A stretch of 11,263 nucleotides of DNA, from positions 1 to 11,263 of the forward strand of contig CAZMSZ010000253.1 in NCBI GenBank assembly GCA_964569055.1, written 5' to 3'. Both the position numbers and the translations under genes were made by a program. Positions 1 to 7,342 of this stretch are shown piece after piece (positions within the stretch are counted from its first letter, which is position 1; each line of letters opens with the position of its first letter). The notes beneath the pieces were generated by a model. The model made no database searches. It worked only from the letters and a program-made list of their open reading frames with translations, and had not been told where the DNA came from. The stretch comes from JAWLGW01 sp964569055 (lineage in GTDB: Bacteria > Planctomycetota > J058).

Positions 1-1479
1 GCCGAGCCGCCCCCGGCCGCGGACGAGCAGGAGGAGGACGAGGCCGAGGAGGAGGACGAGGGCTGGGAGGAGGACGAGGACTGGGAGGACCCGGGCTACT
101 ACGGCGGAGACCTCCCGCTGACGCCGCCGCCCCCCGTGCCGCGCGACGACCCGGGTGAAGCTGCGGGCGGTGGTGCGCCCGAGGCAGGCGAGCTGCCGCC
201 CCCCGCGGCCGACGAGGAGACCGCCTGGGCGGCCCTCGACGAGCCGACCGCGCAGCTCCTGCTCGCCGCGCTCGAGGCCTTCGACCGCGAGGCCGTCGGG
301 GCCCTGCGCGAGGCAGTCGCGGGGCTCGAGCAGCGCGGCGACGGACCGGCGCTGTGGACCGCGCGCGGCCTGCTGCACTTCACCGAGGGGGAGTTCTCGC
401 GCGCGCTCGAAGGGCTCGAGCGCGCCGAGGCGCTCGCCGGCGCGCGCGGGCGCATGGCGCGCGCGCTCGCCGCGTTCTACCTCGGGCGCCACGAGGAGGC
501 CTACGCGCTGGCGGACCCCGGCGAGGGCGAGCCCTTCCCGGGCGCGCCCGAGCTGCGCACCTTGATCGAGGGGCCGTTCGGACGCAGCTACCCGCACGCG
601 GCGGCGGCCCTGGTGGCGACCACGCCCAAGGGGCGCTACCGGGTCATGACCGACCTCGGCCTCGACGCCGCGGCGCTCGACGCGCTCGACCGCAAGCTGG
701 CCGCCCTCGACGAGGACGAGCGCGGCGCGGCCGCCGAGCGCGCGCGCCGCGGCCACGCCGGGCTGCGCGAGGTGTGCTCGATCATGGACCAGGCCTACGT
801 GGCCTACGACAAGCTGTTCGCGCAGGAGCGGCGCGAGGAGCTGGTCCCGACCGTGTACGTGTTCGCGCGCCAGCCCGACTTCGCCCGGTTCTCACGCCGC
901 CTGCGGGTCGGCGACACCGAGAACACCCTCGGCTACTACCTGCCCGGCTACCGCGTGCTGGTGTTCTTCGACCAGGACGAGCCCGACCCGCGCCGGCAGG
1001 GGCTCCTCGACCAGGGCTCCCTCGAGACCCTGATGCACGAGACCTTCCACCAGTGGATCCACCTCTACGTGCCGGACCCGCCCACCTGGTTCAACGAGGG
1101 CATGGCCGAGTACTTCAGCACCTGCGAGCTGACCAAGAGGCGCCTGCGCTACGGCCTGATCCCCTCGCGCGCCCCGAGCCGCCTCACCGACATCCGCGAG
1201 GCCCTGGCGGGGATCGGCCGCCGCCCGTTCGACCTCGCCAGCCTGCTGCGCGCCGACCGCGCCACCTGGGGCTCGCGCCCCTTCGTCAACTACGCCCAGG
1301 CCTGGTCGGTGTGCCACTTCCTCGCCTCGAGCGACGGCGGCCGCAAGCTGCTCCGCGACTACTTCCGCGCGCTGCAGGCGGGCGCCGACATCGAGGAGGC
1401 CTACCGCCGCGTGTTCGGCGCGGTGGACGTGACCGCCCTCGAGGCGAGCTGGAAGGACTACGTCGCGCGGCTGCGGTGA
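1..1479 (+). CDS. Gluzincin-type metallopeptidase with TPR-like region and acidic linker (5' partial)
   Basis: The frame is open to base 1, so the gene begins outside the window. A GTG at 136 is only an internal candidate start. 492 residues are visible. Residues 1-60 are a low-complexity acidic and proline-rich linker (runs of Glu/Asp, repeated Trp-Glu-Glu-Asp). Residues about 70-210 are Ala/Leu/Glu-rich helices that resemble tetratricopeptide repeats. The C-terminal part carries the zinc motif HETFH (H346, E347, H350), followed 16 residues later by E366 in WFNEGMAEYF. That HExxH...NEG arrangement is typical of gluzincins (peptidase MA-like and DUF1570-type families). The catalytic set looks complete, so an active zinc-dependent protease is plausible, probably envelope-associated or exported, but the N-terminus that would show a signal peptide is missing. 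The gene converges on pilT with 40 bases between the stops. The peptidase fold is fairly sure; the substrate is unknown. Confidence 0.8.
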   Translation, partial: AEPPPAADEQEEDEAEEEDEGWEEDEDWEDPGYYGGDLPLTPPPPVPRDDPGEAAGGGAPEAGELPPPAADEETAWAALDEPTAQLLLAALEAFDREAVGALREAVAGLEQRGDGPALWTARGLLHFTEGEFSRALEGLERAEALAGARGRMARALAAFYLGRHEEAYALADPGEGEPFPGAPELRTLIEGPFGRSYPHAAAALVATTPKGRYRVMTDLGLDAAALDALDRKLAALDEDERGAAAERARRGHAGLREVCSIMDQAYVAYDKLFAQERREELVPTVYVFARQPDFARFSRRLRVGDTENTLGYYLPGYRVLVFFDQDEPDPRRQGLLDQGSLETLMHETFHQWIHLYVPDPPTWFNEGMAEYFSTCELTKRRLRYGLIPSRAPSRLTDIREALAGIGRRPFDLASLLRADRATWGSRPFVNYAQAWSVCHFLASSDGGRKLLRDYFRALQAGADIEEAYRRVFGAVDVTALEASWKDYVARLR

Positions 1480-1519
1480 GGAGCAGGACCGCTCACGTCG
1501 AAGGCAGCCGAAGGGTCCG

Positions 1520-3085
1520 TCACTGGAACAGCTTGGGGTTGGCCGCGGCGCCGCGCGCGACCTCCTTGGTGATCCTGCCCTCGTTGAGGAGCGTGCGGAT
1601 CTGGTCGTCCATGAGGACCATGCCGAGCTTGCGGCCGGTCTGCATGATCGAGTGCAGCTTGAACGTCGTGCCCTCGCGGATCATGTTCGCCACGGCCGGC
1701 GTCCAGGTGAGCACCTCGTAGGCGCACACCCGCCCCTTGCCGTCGGATTTGGGCAGCAGCTGCTGCGAGATCACGCCCTTGAGCGACTCCGAGACCATGG
1801 CCCGGATCTGGGCCTGCTCGCCCGGCGGGAACACGTCGAGCAGGCGGTCGATGGTCCGCGTGGCGCTGGTGGTGTGGAGCGTGCCGTAGACGAGGTGGCC
1901 CGTCTCGGCGGCCGTGATCGCGAGGCTGACGGTGTCGAGGTCGCGCATCTCGCCGATCATGATCACGTCGGGGTCCTCACGCAGCGCGGCGCGCAGCGCG
2001 TTGCCCCACGAGCGGGTGTGCAGGTCGATCTGCCGCTGCGTGACGTTGCACCCCTTGCCGGTGAACACGTACTCGATCGGGTCCTCCATCGTGATGATGT
2101 GATCCTTGCGGTTCTGATTGACCAGCTCGATCATCGCCGCGAGGGTCGAGGACTTGCCGCTGCCGGCGGCCCCAGTCACCAGCACCAGGCCCTGGTGGAA
2201 CGTGGTGAACTTCTCGAACGCCTCGGGCAGGCCGAGGTCGCCCAGGCTGGGGATGTCCGTGTTGATCACGCGGTAGACCGCCGAGATCCCGCGCCGCTGC
2301 CGGAGCAGGTTGACGCGGAACCGACCGAGCTTGCCGAGGTCGACCGAGCCGTCCCAGTCGTTGCGCTCCATGAACAGCTGCCAGTCTTCGTCGTTCACCA
2401 TGGCCGCGGCGTACAGCCGGCCCGCCTCGGCGGTTATCTCGGGCACGTTGAGGAACGTGACCTGCCCGTGGAGCCGCAAGAACGGCTTCGCCCCGCACGA
2501 CATGTGGAGGTCGGAGGCGCCCATCTCGCGCGCCTTCTTCAACAGCGCGGTCATGGTCTTCTTGGCGTTGGCGTCGTTGGGGCGCTTGTGCCGGACCTTG
2601 GCCTTGGGCGCGGCCGCCACCTTCTCGTCCCCGCCCGGCGCCTCGTCGAAGGCGGGCTCCTCCGCGGCCGCCGCCGGCGCCTCGTCCTCGTCGGCCATGG
2701 GGTCGAAGTCGTCGGGCTCGGCCAGCGTCGGCTCGGCGGCGGCCCTCGCCCGCTCGCGGTCGAGCGCCGCGGTGGGAGGACGCACCGGCCCGGGCTCGTC
2801 CGCCGGCGCGCTCCCGTCGGCGTTCATGCCGCGGGCCAGGAACTTGGCCGCCTCGGGGCTGTGCCCCTTGCCGACCAGCGCCTTCTCCTGCGCCTTGCGC
2901 ACGCTGCGGTACTGCTTGTCGTCGAGGTAGCCGCGCGCCTTGAGCAGCCGGCCGAGGTCCTGGTTGACGTCGGTCCGGCGCCCGCGCAGCGCCACGGCGT
3001 CGTCGAGCTGCTCCTGCGAGATCAGCTTGTTGAGCAGCGCGATCCTTCCGAACAGCAGCTCTTCCTTGGGGACGTCGGCGGCCAC
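1520..3085 (-). CDS. pilT: PilT-type twitching-motility / retraction ATPase
   Basis: This is a 521-residue hexameric secretion-type ATPase of the PilT/GspE superfamily, which in the PilT branch powers type IV pilus retraction at the inner membrane. Residues 6-70 form a small helical module (ELLFGRIALLNKLISQEQL...) like the N-terminal helical segments of GspE/MshE proteins. Residues about 85-165 are an Ala/Pro/Glu linker. The core starts near 172. It has Walker A GAAGSGKS (305-312), the Asp box ITMEDPIEYV (331-340), Walker B DPDVIMIGEMRD (371-382), the His box GHLVYGTLHTT (396-406), and VANMIRE (465-471), which matches the PilT AIRNLIRE signature. Canonical PilT is about 350 residues, so the N-terminal 170 are extra. 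The GTG start at 3085 is chosen because GGAG lies 7 bases upstream; the longer open frame overlaps the neighbouring gene. It follows the SIS/PilZ-like gene by 22 bases, probably as one operon. No other pilus gene is visible. Confidence 0.93.
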   Translation of the reverse strand: MAADVPKEELLFGRIALLNKLISQEQLDDAVALRGRRTDVNQDLGRLLKARGYLDDKQYRSVRKAQEKALVGKGHSPEAAKFLARGMNADGSAPADEPGPVRPPTAALDRERARAAAEPTLAEPDDFDPMADEDEAPAAAAEEPAFDEAPGGDEKVAAAPKAKVRHKRPNDANAKKTMTALLKKAREMGASDLHMSCGAKPFLRLHGQVTFLNVPEITAEAGRLYAAAMVNDEDWQLFMERNDWDGSVDLGKLGRFRVNLLRQRRGISAVYRVINTDIPSLGDLGLPEAFEKFTTFHQGLVLVTGAAGSGKSSTLAAMIELVNQNRKDHIITMEDPIEYVFTGKGCNVTQRQIDLHTRSWGNALRAALREDPDVIMIGEMRDLDTVSLAITAAETGHLVYGTLHTTSATRTIDRLLDVFPPGEQAQIRAMVSESLKGVISQQLLPKSDGKGRVCAYEVLTWTPAVANMIREGTTFKLHSIMQTGRKLGMVLMDDQIRTLLNEGRITKEVARGAAANPKLFQ

Positions 3086-3092
3086 GGGCGTG

Positions 3093-3098
3093 CTCCAG
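3093..3098 (-). promoter_or_regulatory. Ribosome binding site of pilT
   Basis: CTGGAG on the minus strand, with its last base 7 nt before the GTG at 3085. It decides the start: the open frame continues far upstream into the coding region of the preceding gene, but homology to the N-terminal module begins just after this GTG. Confidence 0.65.
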
Positions 3099-3101
3099 GG
3101 G

Positions 3102-3117
3102 GCCGGCTCAAGCCGGC
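3102..3117 (-). repeat. Short inverted repeat over the stop codon of the SIS/PilZ-like gene
   Basis: GCCGGC, a four-base loop (TCAA on the plus strand) and GCCGGC form a perfect short stem that includes the TGA stop at 3110-3108. No U-tract follows, so a classical terminator is unlikely. It could slow or separate translation of the two operon genes, or be a chance palindrome in GC-rich DNA. Confidence 0.35.
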
Positions 3118-4622
3118 GCTCTGAGGTTCTCGGCGGCGCGGTCCAGCTTGCGCCGGACCGCCGGCTCGGCGTCGCGCAGCTCGAGCAGGACGCGCGCGCC
3201 CTCCTCGGTGCCCGACGCCCCGCTGATCCGGGCCAGGACGCCGCGGACCAGGATCGGCTCGATGAAGGCCGGGATCTCGATACGCAGGTACAGCTCGTCG
3301 TCCTGCTGGAGGGTCGTGCTCGCCGGGTCGTCGGCGTCGAGCAGGAACTCGAGGCGCTGACGGGCGAGCGAGAGGAGCTGGTGAGGCGGGCTCTCCTCGT
3401 CGGGGTAGCCCCCGCGCCCCCAGCGCAGGCGGCAGTCGGCCACGGTGTAGCGGGCCGAGACCAGCCGCTGGCTGGCGCTGGCGTCGCGCTCGGGCTCGCT
3501 GGCCGAGCCCGTGTTGCCGCGTCGCCCGGGGGGCATCTCGAGGTCGGCCAGGAACGCGTCCTCGAGCGCGAACGGGTCGGCGCTGGCGGTGGCGGTGGGC
3601 GAGCGCGCGTCGTCACCGCGCGCGTCGTCGCGCACCGAGACCACGTCGGAGCCGACCACGATGTCCGAGCCGAAGCGCGGCCCGGCCAAAGACCCCGTCG
3701 CGGTCGGGGTCGCCTCGTCGCCCGAGATCAGCCCGCGCGGCGGGCCCGCCTCCGGCGCCGGGTCGAGCGAGGGTTGGGTCGAGTCGAACGCGTCCTCGAG
3801 GTCGGCCGGCTGCAGCGCGGGCACCTCGAGCACCGAGGGCTTGAGCCGGCGGCGGCGCTTGGGGCCGACCTCCTCCTCGGCGTCCGGCTCGGGCATCACC
3901 CGCAACGCCTCGCGCCCCGAGTCCTTGGGGACGGTGATCGTGGCCTCGCACAGCGCACAGGCGGCGCGCCGACCACGCAGGGGCTCCTCGAAGAACACCC
4001 GCTCGTTACACATCTCGCAGGTGACCTGCACCAGGCCCGCGTCCTCCGCCAGGCCGTGGTCGCGGCAGGCGGAGCGCGAGATACGCGCCAGCAGGCGGGC
4101 GCACACGAACGCGGACTCGCAGATCGTCTTCACGCCGCGCGTCGGGAGCGCCAGCACCAGCTTGGAGCGCTTGCGCGCCGCGGCCTTGCCGCCGAGCCCG
4201 GTCACGACCACCGCCTTGGCCCCGCGCTCGCGCGCCGCGTCGAGCACCCGCAAGGTGGGCCGGTCGGTCCCGCCCTGGAGGAACGCGAGCAGCACGTCGC
4301 CGCGGTGGAGGTGCCGCCCGGCCTGCTGGGCCGCGGCCTCGCGCGGGGAGCTGGGCGCCTCGTCGCTGGCGTCGGGGTCGACCGAGGTCGGCCGCGGGTG
4401 GCTGAGGTCGAGCGGGAGCGCGGGGAGGTGGGTCAGGTACTCGTCGGCGATCACCCCCTCGATCCCCGCCAACGGGGGCTCGGCGAGCACGAACACCCGC
4501 CCCCCGCCGCGCCGAGCGTCCGCCAGCGCCTGCCCCATGCGCATGAACTGGAGGCCGTGGGCGCGGAGGAACTTGCGCATCCTCCGCTGGTCCTCCTGGA
4601 GCTTGTCCAAGAACTCGTCCAC
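3108..4622 (-). CDS. SIS-like / zinc-ribbon / PilZ-like three-part protein
   Basis: This is a 504-residue soluble protein. Residues about 20-183 resemble a sugar isomerase (SIS) domain of the GmhA phosphoheptose isomerase type: GRVFVLAEP, then GDVLLAFLQGG...TLRVLDAARERGAKAVVVTG, then KTICESAFVCARLLARI. The usual Gly-Ser nucleotide-sugar loops are degenerate, so binding rather than catalysis is more likely. Residues 202-225 hold CEMC and CALC, a zinc ribbon with Cys at 202, 205, 222 and 225. Residues 230-385 are an acidic, low-complexity linker. Residues about 386-500 look like a PilZ beta-barrel (YTVADCRLRW; YLRIEIP..IEPILVRGVLARI...GARVLLELRD), but the RxxxR and D/NxSxxG c-di-GMP motifs are not clear. 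The GTG start at 4622 has AGGGG close upstream and an in-frame TAG 24 bases before it. pilT follows 22 bases after the stop, which suggests a regulatory role in pilus function. The domain calls come from pattern reading and are moderately sure; the CDS itself is sure. Confidence 0.8.
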   Translation of the reverse strand: MDEFLDKLQEDQRRMRKFLRAHGLQFMRMGQALADARRGGGRVFVLAEPPLAGIEGVIADEYLTHLPALPLDLSHPRPTSVDPDASDEAPSSPREAAAQQAGRHLHRGDVLLAFLQGGTDRPTLRVLDAARERGAKAVVVTGLGGKAAARKRSKLVLALPTRGVKTICESAFVCARLLARISRSACRDHGLAEDAGLVQVTCEMCNERVFFEEPLRGRRAACALCEATITVPKDSGREALRVMPEPDAEEEVGPKRRRRLKPSVLEVPALQPADLEDAFDSTQPSLDPAPEAGPPRGLISGDEATPTATGSLAGPRFGSDIVVGSDVVSVRDDARGDDARSPTATASADPFALEDAFLADLEMPPGRRGNTGSASEPERDASASQRLVSARYTVADCRLRWGRGGYPDEESPPHQLLSLARQRLEFLLDADDPASTTLQQDDELYLRIEIPAFIEPILVRGVLARISGASGTEEGARVLLELRDAEPAVRRKLDRAAENLRAPA

Positions 4623-4780
4623 GGCGCCCCTAGCGTGCGCCTGAGCCTAGCCCTAAGCCCCGATTGGCTCAAGCGGCACGCGGCGAATCCGGGAGCGCCT
4701 GGGCGCGGTCCCTCGGGTAGACGACCGTGAGCCGCCCTGCCGCTCGAGGGGGGGAGGGCGCGCCCGAGACCGCCAAGGAA

Positions 4781-5235
4781 GAGCTGTCGCTGAACGAGGG
4801 CAGCTTCCCCGCGTGAAGCTGTCGCTGTACGAGGACAGCTCCCCCGCGTGAAGAAGGACCGCCAAGGGCGACGAGGGAGAGCTGTCGCTGNNNNNNNNNN
4901 NNNNNNNNNNNNNNNNNNNNNNNNNNNNNNNNNNNNNNNNNNNNNNNNNNNNNNNNNNNNNNNNNNNNNNNNNNNNNNNNNNNNNNNNNNGCCAAGGAAG
5001 AGCTGTCGCTGAACGAGGGCGGCTCCCCGCGTGAAGAAGGACCGGTAATTGGGAGGAGGGAGAGCTGTCGCTGAACGAGGGGAGCTCCCCCGCGTGAAGA
5101 ATGATCGCCACGGGCGGGAAGAGCGTTGAGGGAGAGCTGTCGCTGGCGACTGGCTCGCCACGGCTGAGGCCGAAGCGTGCGGGGCACGGGCAGGGGCGAG
5201 GAGGCTGTCGCTTGAAGGCGACGGGCTCCCGAGTC
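4781..5235. repeat. Array of imperfect ~62-72 bp hairpin repeats
   Basis: Seven copies of a module can be seen, starting near 4781, 4816, 4879 (cut by the gap), 5000, 5062, 5134 and 5201 (degenerate). Each begins GAGCTGTCGCTG, continues AACGAG, then a right arm such as GGCAGCTC, then CCCCGCGTGAAGAA. A less conserved spacer of about 25-34 bases follows, often starting GGACCG and ending GAGGGA. The left arm GAGCTGTC pairs with the right arm across a 10-base loop. The copy at 4817-4840 has a perfect 7-bp stem (AGCTGTC / GACAGCT). Other copies keep pairing through G-U pairs or one mismatch. The last two copies have diverged. The spacers are similar to one another, so this is not CRISPR. It is best called a REP/MITE-like palindromic repeat cluster of unknown role. 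Confidence 0.8.
4891..4990. other. Assembly gap (100 N) inside the repeat array
   Basis: Exactly 100 N, the usual placeholder for a gap of unknown size. Both sides end in the same repeat family (GAGCTGTCGCTG just before, GCCAAGGAAGAGCTGTCGCT just after), so the assembly broke in the repeat. The true number of repeat copies is unknown. Confidence 0.95.
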
Positions 5236-5242
5236 GACGGGG

Positions 5243-7342
5243 CTACCTGCTCGGGTTGGCGGCGGGGGCCAGGCCGAGGTGGCGCTCTAGCTCCGCGCGG
5301 GCGGCTCCTAGGACCGCGGCGCGGCGCGACAGGGCGGCGCGAATGGCCTTGGCCTGGGCGGGGCGCTGCAGGAGCAGGCGGGCGAACAGCGCGCTCGCGG
5401 CCTCGAGGTGGCGACGCTCGCCGCGGGACGAGAGCAGGTCGAGCTGGGCCTCGGCCGCGATCCACAGCACCGCCGGGTTGGGCGGGCCGAGCTCGACGGC
5501 CAGCGCTAGGCGCGCCTCACCCTCGTGCAGCAGGGCGTCCCCGCCGGCGCGGTCGCGTCGCCACTCGCTGAGGAGGAGCGCGCCCAGGAGCGCCTGCGGG
5601 GCGGCTCGCGCGGGGGCCGCCTCGACCGCGCGCCGCGCCGCGTCTACCGCGGCGCTCAGCGTCTCCTGGCTGCTCTCGGCCTGGGCGCGCCGCCGGAGCC
5701 ACAGCAGCGTCTCGGCCTCGAGGTGCGGGAGGTCCGCGGCCGCGAGCGGGCGCGCGGCGGCCTCGCTCAGCGCGGGCAAGGCGCGCTCGGCGAGGCGCGT
5801 CCGCACCTCCACCTGCTCGGCGCTGCGGGCCCGCGCGAACGCGGCGCGCGCGCGCGCCTCGCTGCGGGTCTGCGCGACGAGCAGCGCGCCCAGCGCGACC
5901 ATCACGCCCGCCGCGCCGAGCGCGAGCGCGCGCCGCTTGGGCGAGGGCGGGGCGGCCTCCTCGTCGGCGGCGGGCGCGGCGGGCTCGACCCCGAGCGCCA
6001 GCGCGAGGCAGATCGCGAGCAGCAGCGCCGGGCCCGGCACGTGCAGCGGGAAGTCGACCGTCTCGTGGAGCAGCAGGCCGACGACGCCGCCGAGCGCCCC
6101 CGCCGCGAGCGGCCGGTCGGCCTCGGCCAGGGCCGAGACCCGCCGCGCGGCGAGCGCCACCGCGGCGCCGAGCGCGGCGATCGCCGCCAGCGCAGCCGGG
6201 AGGCCGATGTCGGCCGCCAGCTCGAGGTAGTCGTTGTGCGCCGCCCCGGGCCGCGTGTGTCGGGGGACGGAGGGGTCGAGCGGCGCGAGCGACGCGTCGT
6301 CGAACGTGCCCAGCCCGCCGCCCACCAGCGGGCGCGCGCGGATCAGCTCGCCCGCCACGCCCCACAGCTCGACCCGCGCCGAGAGCGCCAGGCCGGCCCG
6401 CTGCTCGAACCGACGCTCGAGCGGCTCGGGGTCGGAGGCGACGAGGCCGATCGCGAGCGCGACCAGGGCCACCCCCACCGCGGCGCGCGGACGCGCCAGG
6501 CGCCCCATGCACAGCGCCAGCGGGACCGCCGCCGCCAGCCCGGCCGTGACGACCCCGGCGCGCGACTGGCTGAGCACGATCCCGGTCACGATCACCGCCA
6601 CGCACGTCGAGACCAGGGCCGCGCGCGAGAGCGCCGCGCTGAGGCGCCGCGAGGGTGAGGCGGCCGCGCCGGCGCGCGGAGCCTCACGGCGTCCCACCAA
6701 CAACGCCACCGCCAGCGCGAGGCAGGGCCCCAGGAACGCGCACAGGTGATTGGGGTTCACGAACGGCGCCCGCGGTCGGTACGCCCACGCGTCTTGGCTG
6801 GGCAGCGCGGCCACGTCGACCGCGGCCGCGAACGTGCACGCCGCGCCGAGCGCGGCCAGGCCGAGCGCCAGGCCCGGCAGGACCGCGCGATGACGCGCCA
6901 GGCGGGTGGCCGTCAGGAACACCAGCGCGTAGGCCAGGCCCAGCGCGGCCCCCCGCGCGGTCGTGGCCGGGTCGAGCGAGACGGGCGCCGGGCCGTCGCC
7001 CGGGCCGCGCAGGCGCGCGCTGGCGGGGGCGAGCGCCTCGAGCAGCCCCAGCGGCAGCGGCACGAGCTGGAGCAGCGCCGCGCCGACCACCACCGCGACC
7101 GCCAGGAGGGGCAAGGCGCGCGCGCGCCGCTCGCCGGCGACCCGCGCGGGCCCGCCCGGGTCGAGCCACGTCGCGGCCCCGAACAGCGCGCCCGCGCCGA
7201 GCACCACCCAGGCGCGCAACAGGTCGCCCGCGACGCCGCCCGGGTGGAACGTGACGAACGCCGTGAACGCCACCAGCGCCGCCGCGAGGAGCGCGGGCAC
7301 CTTGTCCTGGAGCGGCCCGAGGTGCGGCGGCCCCACGCTCAA
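5243..7342 (-). CDS. O-antigen ligase / polymerase (Wzy_C-type) family membrane protein with TPR-like C-terminus
   Basis: A 699-residue polytopic inner-membrane protein. Hydrophobic helices fill about 15-60, 75-105, 130-215, 240-302, 380-400, 412-450 and 472-490. Family features are FVNPNHLCAFLG (194-205), LSQSRAGV (257-264), the long periplasmic loop with LWGVAGELIRARPLVGGGLGTF-type sequence (326-347), and AHNDYLELAADIGLP (368-382). This set is typical of the WaaL/Wzy_C/PglL-like group, which transfers or polymerises lipid-linked glycans at the periplasmic face. Residues 491-699 are an Ala/Leu/Arg-rich helical domain resembling TPRs, an addition seen in many members of this group. The TTG at 7342 overlaps the kinase stop (TTGA); a GTG two codons later (7336) is an equally good start. 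Translational coupling to the kinase is likely. The exact acceptor (O-antigen, exopolysaccharide or protein) cannot be told. Confidence 0.88.
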   Translation of the reverse strand: MSVGPPHLGPLQDKVPALLAAALVAFTAFVTFHPGGVAGDLLRAWVVLGAGALFGAATWLDPGGPARVAGERRARALPLLAVAVVVGAALLQLVPLPLGLLEALAPASARLRGPGDGPAPVSLDPATTARGAALGLAYALVFLTATRLARHRAVLPGLALGLAALGAACTFAAAVDVAALPSQDAWAYRPRAPFVNPNHLCAFLGPCLALAVALLVGRREAPRAGAAASPSRRLSAALSRAALVSTCVAVIVTGIVLSQSRAGVVTAGLAAAVPLALCMGRLARPRAAVGVALVALAIGLVASDPEPLERRFEQRAGLALSARVELWGVAGELIRARPLVGGGLGTFDDASLAPLDPSVPRHTRPGAAHNDYLELAADIGLPAALAAIAALGAAVALAARRVSALAEADRPLAAGALGGVVGLLLHETVDFPLHVPGPALLLAICLALALGVEPAAPAADEEAAPPSPKRRALALGAAGVMVALGALLVAQTRSEARARAAFARARSAEQVEVRTRLAERALPALSEAAARPLAAADLPHLEAETLLWLRRRAQAESSQETLSAAVDAARRAVEAAPARAAPQALLGALLLSEWRRDRAGGDALLHEGEARLALAVELGPPNPAVLWIAAEAQLDLLSSRGERRHLEAASALFARLLLQRPAQAKAIRAALSRRAAVLGAARAELERHLGLAPAANPSR

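Larger units (their letters stand above)
4623..5242. other. 620-bp non-coding region with hairpin-repeat array
   Basis: This lies between the stop of the O-antigen ligase-family gene (5243) and the start of the SIS/PilZ-like gene (4622), both on the minus strand. The first 150 bases (4623-4775) show only a poly-G stretch near 4748-4756 and no gene. From 4781 to about 5235 the region is made of imperfect repeats and holds a 100-N gap. Translation in several frames gives similar low-complexity Ser/Leu/Arg peptides because of the repeats, and none has a ribosome site or a recognisable domain. The promoter of the downstream two-gene unit should lie here, but I cannot place it. Confidence 0.75.

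Noticed and set aside
1476..1496. GTGAG...CTCAC as a terminator between the convergent peptidase and pilT genes
   Set aside because: The stem is only five pairs with an 11-base loop and no U-tract follows; too weak to call.
1652..3124. Long plus-strand open frame opposite pilT
   Set aside because: It is a shadow of pilT caused by high GC: rich in His, Arg, Gly and Val, with no domain and no ribosome site, while the minus strand carries all PilT motifs.
3086..3616. Extension of the pilT frame up to 3616 (698 residues)
   Set aside because: The extra part overlaps the upstream gene in another frame, is low-complexity Arg/Ser/Pro, and the GTG at 3085 has its own ribosome site.
4781..5235. CRISPR array
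   Set aside because: Repeats are imperfect and the intervening segments resemble one another in place of being unique; no cas gene is nearby.
4653..5571. Open frames through the repeat region on both strands
   Set aside because: They include Ns or repeat-derived low-complexity peptides, overlap real genes in other frames and lack ribosome sites.
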